Shown here piece after piece: positions 7,399 through 16,255 of a stretch of 64,000 nucleotides of DNA (its first letter is position 1; every line of letters starts with the position of its first letter). Source of the stretch: Mycoplasmatota bacterium (GTDB lineage Bacteria; Bacillota_I; Bacilli_A; MAG-NZ). The position numbers and the translations under genes are program-made. The notes below the pieces were generated by a model. It made no database searches and was not told the origin of the DNA. It saw only the letters and a list, made by a program, of their open reading frames with translations. The stretch lies in assembly GCA_018394315.1 (NCBI GenBank), contig CP074575.1:186001-250000 (forward strand). The letters run 5' to 3'.

Positions 7399-9475
7399 CT
7401 ATCTAATTACTTTGATTATGTCGGTTTCTTTTAAGATTTTTCTTATTGGGGATAGAACAAAATAAAGGATTATTATTATAATTCCTATCACACCTATGAC
7501 ATTTAATCTTGATAAATTACTAAATCCTAAATTTGCATTTGGATCGAATATTTGTAATGCGACCGGATTGATTATTAACTTCAATATAAACCACACAATA
7601 ATCGAAACTACCGTTATAGTAAACGATATAATCATTCCCTCTTTTAAAAACATACTCAACACATTCTTAGATGAGTATCCTAATGATCTATATACCCCAA
7701 TGTTTTTCTTACTCCTAATTACATTGGATTTTATACCGTTATAAATAACAATGCCTCCAAATCCAGCTAATAGTAGACTTGCACATAAAATACCTACCCT
7801 ATATCCAAAGTACAAACTGTGCAACTCCTCTCGTTCTCTAGAAGCAAAATCCACTCCACCAATGATGACATTGTCATCTAGAATTGATGAAAAAATATCT
7901 TTCCTAATATCTAAGTTCTCTTCTCTTAGATAAACAGCGTATTCAAAGAATTTGAAATTCCTAAATTTCGTATATCCAGTATTATCAATAAACTCAATTA
8001 AATCTTCTTCGAAAACATAAATATTACCATTTACAAATATATCAGTTAAAGGAGTAAAATGTTCAAATGAAAATATTAAATTACCATACTTAATCGTCAA
8101 GTAGTCCAACAATTTGGAAGTCTTTTTCCAAATCCGCCCAACTATCCTTAGTAATATCACTTACTCTAAGAAATAAAGGTCTTTCACCTTTTATTGAGTA
8201 AGTAATATCCATAGAAGTTATTGACTCATAAATTTCTTTATCTGATAAATCTTTTAATTGATTTAAGCAGGTTTTTATCTGATCGATATCCTTTGTATCA
8301 CCGCAATTATAGTTATATAAAAGCCAGAGTGCACTACCTTTACTATATAGTAACTCATAGTTTTTCTCAGGGTATCTACCATAAACAATATCCTTTTCAA
8401 TACTATCCCTTACATTTGAAGGTAATGAATTAAATCTATTTTCTACCAATATAGAATTATCCTCAGTATTAATAAATGTCCCTATATTTCTCTTTATCAT
8501 ATATGACATGATCATATCTCCACTATTTTCCTCTTCTTGATTAACTATAAAATCAAAGCCATTAGTAGAGAGACCATACCAAGAATTATGGATATCAAAA
8601 TTAAGCCTGTCGACCTTATGTTCCCTAAGTATATATTGATCCACTTCATCAGTAATACCCGATGCTATACCTATTCCTAATAAGAAAATAGCTGACATCA
8701 AGATTATTAAAATTGAAGAACTGATTAAGCTCCTTTTTCTCGAAAGTAGATTAATAAAGAATCTACCACTGAAGCTTTTTTCTTCAATCTCACTTCTTAA
8801 TGATTCGATATTACTACCTTCACTCTTTACTTTTTTAGATATTAATTTACCTTCTTTAATTTCGACAATCTCATCACAATAATTATTGGCAAGAGCTTCA
8901 TCATGTGTTATCAAAATAACAGTTTTTCCCTCTGCACGCTTCATAATCAATTCCATGATTTCTGTTGTGTACATTTCATCAAGGTTACCTGTTGGTTCAT
9001 CGCAAAGTAATACTTCATTATCTCTCGCTAATGCTCTAGCTATTGCAACTCTTTGCTGTTCACCACCTGATAATTGGTTAGGAAATTTATAAGCATGTTC
9101 TAAAAGACCAACACTATTTAATAGATCTAAAGCCTTCTCTTCTTTATTAGAAATATCATTTGTTAACCCTAGCGTAATGTTTTGCACCAAATTAAGATGA
9201 CCAATTAGGTTGAATTCCTGAAAAACAAAACTAATATTCTCTCTTCTATACTTATCAAAATCTTCTATCGTCTTATTATCAAAAAGTAGCTCACCACTAA
9301 AATCGCTGTCTAGACCACCTATTAAGTTTAAAAGTGTAGTCTTCCCACTTCCACTTTGTCCCAAAATTGCTACTTTCGTACCTCTTTCAAATAAAAAAGA
9401 AGCTTGATCTAAAATTTTATCTTCTCCACCTGACTTAGTTTTATATATTTTTGTTACTTCCTTGATATTTATCAT
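7399..9475 (-). pseudogene. ABC transporter, fused ATPase-FtsX permease with one frameshift (cassette 1, first gene)
   Basis: Two adjoining reading frames (9475-8090 and about 8095-7399) match the halves of the intact 696-residue paralogue at 29036-31126. The first frame ends FQIVGLLDD then TAA; the second resumes KYGNLIFSFEHFTPL, where the paralogue reads continuously. Restoring the frame needs removal of one base or addition of two near 8090-8096. The site is not a homopolymer. ATPase motifs GQSGSGKTT, LSGGEQQR and VLLCDEPTGNLDE are intact, as is the FtsX part (KNIGVYRSLGYSSKNV). Either a real disabling mutation or a sequence error; no slippery heptamer is evident. Confidence 0.8.
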
Positions 9476-9604
9476 ACTTTCACCGCCTTAATATTCCATC
9501 TTTTACCATTTTACCACATATTACCGCACTAAACAACACCACTACTTACTTATTAATATGGTGGATTTTTTCTACTTTTAGATGGTTGTTTTGCGAACTA
9601 AATA

Positions 9605-9628
9605 AGTGAGCTAGATAATTAGCTCACC
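9605..9628 (-). terminator. Hairpin after the 83-residue hypothetical gene
   Basis: Stem GTGAGCTA/TAGCTCAC with a 6-base AT loop, followed leftward by TTATTTAG. The T-tract is weak, so it is a likely rather than certain terminator. Confidence 0.55.
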
Positions 9629-9629
9629 A

Positions 9630-9881
9630 TTACACCTTTCGTTTTTCTAATAACTTAACACTTAATAAGTAATTAGTATTATCAATTGTTTTAACATTCT
9701 CTTCAATATCAATAACATAGTCTATTTCTTTAAGTTTAAGTGCTATTACAAAATGTGATAGTGCAAGTCTAACCAATTCAAATGCTTCAATTAAAGTATT
9801 ACTTTCTAAATAATTCATAATAATATCACTTAGTTGTTTTCTCTTATCCAATATATGCTGGAACATTCCTGAACACTCCAC
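9630..9881 (-). CDS. Hypothetical 83-residue protein
   Basis: No family is recognised. The protein reads as two amphipathic helices (HILDKRKQLSDIIMNYLES; then AFELVRLALSHFVIALKLK) followed by a more polar strand-rich tail ending LLEKRKV. The start is uncertain: GTG 9881 has no strong ribosome-binding site, and an internal ATG five codons later is possible. It stands alone between the first ABC cassette and a rightward acetyltransferase. It could be a small cytosolic protein or a decayed fragment. Confidence 0.4.
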   Translation of the reverse strand: MECSGMFQHILDKRKQLSDIIMNYLESNTLIEAFELVRLALSHFVIALKLKEIDYVIDIEENVKTIDNTNYLLSVKLLEKRKV

Positions 9882-10201
9882 ACATCTTAACTTTTTGCCT
9901 CTAAATCACTTTAGTAATAATCCTAAAGTGAAATGTAAAGGCATCCAAATGGTTCTTTTATATCTAGCTAAAATAGACTTGATTTGTTAACTTCTATTAA
10001 TGTTAAACTATCTTTTATATAAGTTCTCGTGCTCATGCGGTTTTTAATTGCTTTAATCATAGTACCAATCCTAAATTGTTTCTTAAAAATTTGAGAATTT
10101 TGTCTAATATAGAATACATAAGCAGAAATATGCTATAATTACTAAAAATAGCAACAAAATCATAGTTTAAGTTATAGATATGGTCATAAAAAAGGAGAAA
10201 C
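9882..10201. other. Intergenic stretch with no recognisable gene
   Basis: A 320-base AT-rich region between the divergent 83-residue ORF and the GNAT gene. Only the AAAAAAGGAG ribosome-binding site of the latter, ending about 7 bases before ATG 10202, was clearly seen. Confidence 0.6.
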
Positions 10202-10999
10202 ATGCAAATGAATAGTATAATTCAAAAAGCAAAGGAATTTGAATATAGTTCAATAAAGTACATTGAAGCAGACGAATTAGGTGATATTAAAGTTACAGTT
10301 GATGATACTGACTGCGTTATGTTCTATGATGTAAAAGAGAAACATATAAAGATTCATTGGGGACTGAATAATAGAGATAAGTTTATACCTAATTTAAAAG
10401 AAACAATTGGTATAATTAGGAAGAGTTTAACGAATACTAAAATTAATTTAAACTTCATTTTAGAAGAACATATTAAAGATTTAAAGCATATGGGTTTTAC
10501 TGTAAAATCAGAATGGATAGATTGTTGGCATAATGATGTAAAGGGAATTAAATATCCTGAAAATTTATCTATCAAAGAAATTAAAGACGAATATAAAGAA
10601 CTGTCAGTGATTACTGAGAATTGCACAGATCTATCAAGAGGATTCTATTCTACAAGCAGTGAAGACATTGAATCAATACATAAAGATATAAATTCAACTG
10701 TACTAGTATTTAAAATAAATGATCAAGTCGTAGGAGGAAGTTTGCTACAAATTTATGGACAAGATAGCGCAAAAGGTCCAGTTCTATGGCTAAAAACATT
10801 AGCTGTTGACCCAAGTTACCACGGACAAGGTATTGGAACTAGTTTAACAAAAGCAGCCCTATTATGGGGGAAGAAAATGGGAGCTACTAGAAGTTTCCTT
10901 GCAGTTGATACAGAAAATACTGCGTTAAAAATATATGAAAATCTTGGATATATAAAGAATGAGGGTCGTGGAGAAATCAATATGGAGTTAAAGATTTAG
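10202..10999 (+). CDS. GNAT-family N-acetyltransferase
   Basis: A 265-residue protein. The C-terminal GNAT domain (about 135-265) shows LWLKTLAVDPSYHGQGIGTS, where GQGIG is the acetyl-CoA pyrophosphate loop, followed by AVDTENTALKIYENLGY. The N-terminal 130 residues look like a degenerate second GNAT-like half or a substrate-specificity domain. The start has AAGGAG about 7 bases upstream and the gene ends in its own terminator, so it is monocistronic. The acceptor substrate cannot be predicted from sequence. Confidence 0.85.
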   Translation: MQMNSIIQKAKEFEYSSIKYIEADELGDIKVTVDDTDCVMFYDVKEKHIKIHWGLNNRDKFIPNLKETIGIIRKSLTNTKINLNFILEEHIKDLKHMGFTVKSEWIDCWHNDVKGIKYPENLSIKEIKDEYKELSVITENCTDLSRGFYSTSSEDIESIHKDINSTVLVFKINDQVVGGSLLQIYGQDSAKGPVLWLKTLAVDPSYHGQGIGTSLTKAALLWGKKMGATRSFLAVDTENTALKIYENLGYIKNEGRGEINMELKI

Positions 11000-11024
11000 A
11001 TAGTGTTTTATAACTAAGATAATA

Positions 11025-11059
11025 AAATGAGTTATCATGCATTAGGGTAACTCATTTTT
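11025..11059 (+). terminator. Terminator after the GNAT gene
   Basis: Stem ATGAGTTA/TAACTCAT with a 13-base loop and a following T-run. Confidence 0.8.
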
Positions 11060-11086
11060 CATTCCACCTCAATTATTGAATACTAC

Positions 11087-11111
11087 AAAAAAATCAAGCA
11101 ATAAGCTTGAT
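11087..11111 (-). terminator. Terminator after the secreted nuclease gene
   Basis: Leftward stem ATCAAGC/GCTTGAT with a 5-base loop, then at least six T. It lies 17 bases past the nuclease stop. Confidence 0.85.
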
Positions 11112-11127
11112 CTTAAACCAATAAGAA

Positions 11128-12711
11128 TTATCCAAAAATCATTAAAGCAAATTCTGGATAGTCTACAAATGGATTTCTATTACCCTGATAATTAAAAATA
11201 ACTTCGTTTCTTTGTCTTTCAAAATCATCAACTGGATCAAGTAAATTCCACTCTAATAATAAACTAAGTTTCCCATGGAATGGACTCTTATCATCTTTAT
11301 CCATAATAACTTCATTTAGTTCTAAATCTAAATATTCATCAAATCCTTCATAGCGAACAGTCATATAAAATAACATTCTTGCAATGTCACCTTTTACCTC
11401 ATCACGAGGTTCAAAAGCCCAATAATCACATTTGTCATTACCATAGCCTACTTCTATATCACAAACATCAAACAACCTATTATTTCTTGTACTGTTCATT
11501 ATTTTATCTGCTGCACGTAAATGATGTAAATCTGTACCAGGGCCCATATCCGTACCAAAGTCCCCTCTTGACTTACTCCAGACATGCTCTCTATTCCATA
11601 CATCGTCGCATGTAGAATAAGCACCTTGATCTTGACATTCTTTAGAATAAGATAACCCGGTATAAAGCAGTAAAACATTATCTGGGTTATTAGGATCTTG
11701 ATCAGATTCTTTTAGTATATCCCATACTTCATCATACGTATATACTTTATGTTCATCAATAAGTTGATTTAATTCTTGTTTTAAATCGTCTCCAGTTAAT
11801 CCCTCTACGCTTTGATAATAAGATGTTAATACTAGATCAGTACTGTTAGGATCATATACTCTTATTGTTATACTTTTATTAGAAACATTTCCACTTTCAT
11901 CTTCAACTTCTAACTCGATTTCATATATACCAGCAGTATTTATGTCAACTAAGTCTATATTATTTATCATATCAAGCGTAATAGTTATCTCTCCATCAAT
12001 ATTATCAATAACACTAAAATACTCAATAAAGTCTGGCATTTCACTACCAATTTCTAGAACCTTAGACTTAGAATTAACAACACTAATTACTGGTTTGATA
12101 GTATCATTTCCACTTGTTGAATGATTTCCTAAATCGCTGAAATCATCTATACTTTTTACAGACCATTCATTTATATCGAAGTTACAATTAGGACCAATAA
12201 TATTATAATTCCTTACCAATGTACTATCCGCTACCCATGGATTTATTTGTCCACGTTCAGTAGTAGAACCAACAACATCTATCTCAATCCAGCTATCTTC
12301 AACCTTTTTCTCTAACGAAAACTCATCATCACCATTAGTTCTTAGGCCAAATTTTCGGATATAAGACTCACTCCCACTCAAATGTTCTGTTAAAGTGAAG
12401 TCAAAACTAGAATGTGTTAATAAATATACACTTCCCTTTGAAAGTTCACCTTCAAGTTCTAAATATACTGGATTATCATCCTCATTGAAATAAAATACTA
12501 AACGGTATTCACTTAAATCTGCAGTTCCTTCTCCTATGTTAGCTAATTCAATAGCTTTATTATTTGAACTTCCTTCTCCAAATTCACTGATAATCAATAA
12601 TGGATCATTCATTTCATTAACTACTTCAAAATCTAAATCAGGTATTATTCCCAAAAAATACAATATGGTTGCTACAATTGCAGTCCCCAAGAACATTAAT
12701 AACTTTTTCAT
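11128..12711 (-). CDS. Secreted endonuclease I-type nuclease with lamin-tail and Ig-like domains
   Basis: A 527-residue exported protein. An N-terminal hydrophobic helix (residues 4-22) acts as signal or anchor. Residues about 38-175 form a lamin-tail domain (LLIISEFGEGSSNNKAIELA). About 205-292 form a DUF5011 Ig-like domain (TAGIYEIELEVEDESGNVS). About 300-527 form the endonuclease I domain: NREHVWSKS, DLHHLRAADKIMNSTRNNR and the C-terminal GNRNPFVDYPEFA. It is probably an extracellular DNase/RNase used for scavenging nucleic acids, which suits the nucleoside salvage genes downstream. Monocistronic, with a terminator at 11087. Confidence 0.9.
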   Translation of the reverse strand: MKKLLMFLGTAIVATILYFLGIIPDLDFEVVNEMNDPLLIISEFGEGSSNNKAIELANIGEGTADLSEYRLVFYFNEDDNPVYLELEGELSKGSVYLLTHSSFDFTLTEHLSGSESYIRKFGLRTNGDDEFSLEKKVEDSWIEIDVVGSTTERGQINPWVADSTLVRNYNIIGPNCNFDINEWSVKSIDDFSDLGNHSTSGNDTIKPVISVVNSKSKVLEIGSEMPDFIEYFSVIDNIDGEITITLDMINNIDLVDINTAGIYEIELEVEDESGNVSNKSITIRVYDPNSTDLVLTSYYQSVEGLTGDDLKQELNQLIDEHKVYTYDEVWDILKESDQDPNNPDNVLLLYTGLSYSKECQDQGAYSTCDDVWNREHVWSKSRGDFGTDMGPGTDLHHLRAADKIMNSTRNNRLFDVCDIEVGYGNDKCDYWAFEPRDEVKGDIARMLFYMTVRYEGFDEYLDLELNEVIMDKDDKSPFHGKLSLLLEWNLLDPVDDFERQRNEVIFNYQGNRNPFVDYPEFALMIFG

Positions 12712-12827
12712 AAAACCTACCCTTTCTATAGAACTATATCTAATTATATCATATTGTACTTACGTAAAAAGTGAATCACTTTTAACATAAATATTATTTT
12801 AACATTACTATATTAACAATATCCTTT

Positions 12828-13763
12828 TTATATATCAAATCTTATTTGATTATCCCTTTTGGCTTCTCTATGAGTAATCTTTTCATCTCCTCGGAGATTT
12901 CCTAATAGAATTTTAGAATTAACATCGTGTAACTCTATATTTTTCTTAATCACATTCTCACTAAAATTTGCGTAACAATATTTACACATATGTAAGCAAG
13001 TATTATATACTCCAATATCTACGCTTCTGATGCAACCACATTCATCTCTTTGATTTTGGTCATTGGAATAGTTAATATCTGTATCTATGATTTGAGAAAT
13101 TAACTCAACATCTATACACTTTGACTTATGAATATTAAATTCGTCAAGATCGATACTCTCAGAGCAAGTCTCAATTCTTAAGTTATACCTTTTTGCGATA
13201 GCGCTCATACTCTTAGCGAGCTCAAGTTTAGCAGAATCATCTAATTCACGAAGATTTAACCCCTTAGAGTTTCTCTTTGTTTTCTTATATATATCAATAA
13301 AACTAATAACAACTCTTTCAGTGTAATCGCATAGTTCTGATGTAAGTCTTTCAAACCACTTTAAATGGTATTCTATAGTGTAATACTCATTTAACAATAT
13401 CGGATCATATCTCCATATAACTTTTTCCTTACCAATTCTTTTTGAGAGTTCTTTGAACGTATTAATAACTTCTCTTTTGTCAGGGACTAAGGGCTCGACG
13501 TCTTTAGAATAAGAGTTAAGTGTAAATTGAAAATAATAGTTGTATCCGTTTAATTCATCAAGCCGTTCTATAAACTTCTTGGGATTTTTAGTCCAAAATA
13601 TAAAACAATCAACATCGTTTTTCTTTAAAGATATTCTTGATACTTGTTTTCTGTTAAAAGGATTAACACTCAATACTTCTTCAGACTTTAATCTATTATA
13701 AAACCACTCGCTATAAAATGCTGGTACATCTGTTCTTCTTGATACTGAAACTATCATCATCAA
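12828..13763 (-). CDS. DUF1848 family protein (radical-SAM-like cysteine cluster)
   Basis: A 311-residue protein starting IVSVSRRTDVPAFYSEWF, the DUF1848 hallmark, with a C-terminal cysteine cluster ECGCIRSVDIGVYNTCLHMC then KYCYANFSE that can bind an Fe-S centre. The middle is TIM-barrel-like (FIFWTKNPKKFIERL; KVIWRYDPILLNEYY). The ATG at 13763 follows AGGAGG. The family is widespread but uncharacterised; Fe-S binding is inferred from the cysteine spacing. It is transcribed alone, away from the serpin. Confidence 0.88.
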   Translation of the reverse strand: MMMIVSVSRRTDVPAFYSEWFYNRLKSEEVLSVNPFNRKQVSRISLKKNDVDCFIFWTKNPKKFIERLDELNGYNYYFQFTLNSYSKDVEPLVPDKREVINTFKELSKRIGKEKVIWRYDPILLNEYYTIEYHLKWFERLTSELCDYTERVVISFIDIYKKTKRNSKGLNLRELDDSAKLELAKSMSAIAKRYNLRIETCSESIDLDEFNIHKSKCIDVELISQIIDTDINYSNDQNQRDECGCIRSVDIGVYNTCLHMCKYCYANFSENVIKKNIELHDVNSKILLGNLRGDEKITHREAKRDNQIRFDI

Positions 13764-13842
13764 ACCTCCTACTCATATTCTTAACCCATTATAATCTAAA
13801 TCTTATGTACATACCAAACACATTCCTATAAACTGATACAAT

Positions 13843-13871
13843 AAAAACACTAGGTATATTCACCTAGTGTC
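13843..13871 (-). terminator. Terminator after the serpin gene
   Basis: Leftward stem ACACTAGGT/ACCTAGTGT with a short loop, followed by five T. It lies 26 bases beyond the serpin stop. Confidence 0.85.
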
Positions 13872-13896
13872 TATTAAATATGATTCCCAAAATTAA

Positions 13897-15105
13897 TCAC
13901 TTTACCTTTTTTCCAATAAATAATATATTACCTTCGTCATCTCCTATTATAAATATGAAGGGTTTATCGGCGATAAACTCGCGCTTTACTTTTTCGCATT
14001 CTAGTTCTACTTCAACACCTGTAGCTCCAGCTGCTTCAGTCCCCTTTTCAGTAACCTCAACTACTGCTTTGTGGATTACCTTTTTTATAAATAATAAATC
14101 TCCCATCCCTTCACCCAAATTAGGAAATTCCGCTAATGTTCTATCAAATGCAATTTGCATTCCTAGGTTTTCCAAAGCCGAATTCAATTCTTTTATTCCG
14201 TATTCTATTTTGAACTTTGGTAATTCTAGAATTATTTCAAATTTGGAAGACATACTATCTCTTACTTCAGTCCATCTTTCCTCATTCATTAAAGAAATAA
14301 CTGAGTTAATTTCATTATTACCTTTTGGTAAAATACAGTACATACTAACTTCTCCATCACCATAAGGTAATTTTATAGCCTTAATCTCTTCATCTTCATA
14401 ATAACTAAAATTTTCACTGCTATTTCTCATCATTTCAACTTCTATAACATTACCATTTACCGTATTAAAATCCTTTACTCTTGTAAAGTTAGGATCAAAT
14501 TCATTTTGCCAAGTGCCGTTAAAGTAAATTGCATTTAGTAAGTATAGTGCTGCAAGAGGATTAACTTCCTCGATTATTTCGTCAATTTTCTTAGAGGTTT
14601 TTTTACTTACCCACTTATTTATTACTTCAAGTGATTTCTCATCATCGAAATCCAGGTCAGATACACTTGCATCATAGTTATATCTACTATCAATTCTAAA
14701 TTGTTCATTCAGTGTAAATTTATCATTTACCCATAAAGAGTTTGCGATTTTAATTTCGACTCCTTCATCTCGGTTAGTTAACGAATAATTTAAATAAGCA
14801 AATCCATTATTAATGTCAACAGTACTTACTTCTGAAAGCTTTAAAGTTTCTTCCATCGCGGTTTTCGTATCTCCTGCCGCTCCGTTTAAAGTCATTGCTA
14901 GAGCGCTTGAAATACTGTATGGAGATATAAATATATTTTCGTTATAATCTTCATTATTTAACTCCCTAAAGATATCAAACGCAAAATTAGAATTCCCCTT
15001 AGTTACTTCTAGATTTTTTACACCTTCGTTCAATGAGAATTTTTCACAAGCTACTAATGTTACACTAAATGCCACTAGAAAAAATATAGCTAAAATCTTA
15101 TTCAT
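13897..15105 (-). CDS. Lipoprotein serpin (serine protease inhibitor family)
   Basis: A 402-residue protein with a lipoprotein signal (FFLVAFSVTLVAC, lipobox cysteine about residue 20) and a full serpin fold: NIFISPYSISSALAMTLNGA, LYLLNAIYFNGTWQNEF, the hinge EKGTEAAGATGV and the C-terminal FIADKPFIFII. ATG 15105 is chosen because GAGGGGGG precedes it; a TTG five codons earlier overlaps that site. The reactive loop after the hinge is unusually acidic (EVELECEK), so P1 by position is Glu or Cys. It probably protects the cell surface from foreign proteases. Not in an operon. Confidence 0.92.
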   Translation of the reverse strand: MNKILAIFFLVAFSVTLVACEKFSLNEGVKNLEVTKGNSNFAFDIFRELNNEDYNENIFISPYSISSALAMTLNGAAGDTKTAMEETLKLSEVSTVDINNGFAYLNYSLTNRDEGVEIKIANSLWVNDKFTLNEQFRIDSRYNYDASVSDLDFDDEKSLEVINKWVSKKTSKKIDEIIEEVNPLAALYLLNAIYFNGTWQNEFDPNFTRVKDFNTVNGNVIEVEMMRNSSENFSYYEDEEIKAIKLPYGDGEVSMYCILPKGNNEINSVISLMNEERWTEVRDSMSSKFEIILELPKFKIEYGIKELNSALENLGMQIAFDRTLAEFPNLGEGMGDLLFIKKVIHKAVVEVTEKGTEAAGATGVEVELECEKVKREFIADKPFIFIIGDDEGNILFIGKKVK

Positions 15106-15288
15106 TTTATCCCCCCTCAACTTAATTTTTCATTTCAAATAAATTTTATCATTTATACAATAATAATTCCATCGCAGTTAGTGGATGTTTACTAATAATA
15201 CTTAAGATTTTTGTCGGAAATTGTCCGTTCTTGCTGTAGAGATAACATGAATACTACCACATATTTTATTTTAGCCTATATTGTATGG

Positions 15289-15294
15289 TATACT
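15289..15294 (+). promoter_or_regulatory. Extended -10 promoter for the lipoprotein leader
   Basis: TGGTATACT gives an extended -10 (TGn plus TATACT) without a good -35. Transcription would begin about 15301, just before the structured leader. Inferred from sequence only. Confidence 0.4.
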
Positions 15295-15300
15295 ATTAAT

Positions 15301-15395
15301 AGAGTTTGAGAGGAACAACAATTCTACGAGGGTGAAATTCTTCATCATCCCCAGTATTTGAACTTGGTCTATCTGCAGAAAATGGGTTAATTCAA
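15301..15395 (+). ncRNA. Structured 5' leader RNA (candidate riboswitch-like element)
   Basis: Upstream of the lipoprotein gene, the + strand folds into a 14-bp helix: 5' arm UUGAA-c-UUGGUCUAU (15358-15372), loop CUGCAGAAA, 3' arm AUGGGUUAAUUCAA (15382-15395). Several pairs are G-U, so the helix is stable on the + strand but not on its complement, which fixes the direction. Two smaller hairpins precede it: AGGA/UUCU (15311-15325) and GGGUGA/UCAUCCC with a bulge (15330-15351). It matches no riboswitch class I can recall. The minus strand also reads 32 open codons (15296-15391), so a decayed gene tail is the alternative. Confidence 0.45.
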
Positions 15396-15431
15396 GAATA
15401 AATATTATACATAATTATAAGAGGTGAGATT

Positions 15432-15821
15432 ATGAATAGATTTAAAAGGAAAACAGCAATTATTTTAATGGTTATCTTATTATTACTTACCGGTTGTTCT
15501 GGTGGGAGTTATAAGATAACAATAGGTGAGATTGATTTTAACAAAGATGGTGTATCAGGAGCTTATAAGGAGTTTAATGGTTACCAGTTTACATCCATTA
15601 AATTAGAAGAAGGTGACACTATTAGTTTTAACCTAGAAGTAACGACTGAAGAAGGTAACTTCACAGTAAAAATTCTAGATAGCGAGGGTGATATCATTCT
15701 TTCTATTAACAGTGATGAACATAGTAAAGATCTCTTAATTGAGCATACGGGGACATATAGAATTCAAGTTGAGGGAGATAAACATGAAGGGGAATTTGAT
15801 TTAGTTTGGTACGTTAACTAG
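15432..15821 (+). CDS. Small secreted lipoprotein, hypothetical
   Basis: A 129-residue protein with a clear lipoprotein signal: positively charged MNRFKRK, a hydrophobic core, and lipobox LLTGC with the cysteine at residue 22. The mature part is beta-rich (IKLEEGDTISFNLEVTTEEG; FTVKILDSEGDIILSI; GTYRIQVEGDKHEGEFDLVW), resembling the small jelly-roll domains of bacterial pre-peptidase C type, though assignment is only suggestive. Start ATG 15432 has AGAGGTGA upstream. It is transcribed rightward behind the structured leader and ends at its own terminator. Confidence 0.75.
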   Translation: MNRFKRKTAIILMVILLLLTGCSGGSYKITIGEIDFNKDGVSGAYKEFNGYQFTSIKLEEGDTISFNLEVTTEEGNFTVKILDSEGDIILSINSDEHSKDLLIEHTGTYRIQVEGDKHEGEFDLVWYVN

Positions 15822-15889
15822 TTTATGTAAGGTGAACGTCATACTGAACAATCTGTAGTAGATAAAAAATATTATAATATTAAAAAATG

Positions 15890-15928
15890 AGACTTAGACC
15901 GAAAGTAATTATCTAGGTCTTTTTTTTA
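15890..15928 (+). terminator. Terminator after the small lipoprotein gene
   Basis: Stem AGACTTAGA/TCTAGGTCT (one G-U) with a 13-base loop and eight T. Confidence 0.75.
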
Positions 15929-16211
15929 ATGAATATCTCTAAAGTAAGTTCATAAAAATAATCCTTAATTAATGTCTCAATTTTAGCAACTCACTCGATC
16001 TCTGAAGATATCTAGATATTATTTCAGTTATTAAGACTATAAGAGATTATTATTAATTCAAAAAAGAGCAGCAATAAGAGATTCTACTCCTATTACCACT
16101 GATACTAAAAAAACTATTTATTCACTACGGGGGAGAATTTTCAACAGTGGTTTGTGATAGAAACTAACTATACTAGTGTCTACGAAGAAACAATAATCCA
16201 AAGACACAAAT

Positions 16212-16243
16212 AAAAAAAGACCAAGCTTTCTGCTTGCCCGGTC
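16212..16243 (-). terminator. Terminator of the purine salvage operon
   Basis: Leftward GACC-(GGGC bulge)-AAGC/GCTT-GGTC stem with loop AGAAA, followed by seven T. It lies 13 bases past the GntR stop, closing the operon that runs from 24613. Confidence 0.8.
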
Positions 16244-16255
16244 CTAGGCTTAATA

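Larger units (their letters stand above)
15822..16255. other. Intergenic region between convergent genes
   Basis: It holds the two terminators listed separately. The 280 bases between them contain no reading frame or repeat that I can recognise. Confidence 0.6.

Noticed and set aside
8085..8165. Programmed frameshift in the ABC gene
   Set aside because: No slippery heptamer or downstream structure was seen, and the paralogue needs no shift.
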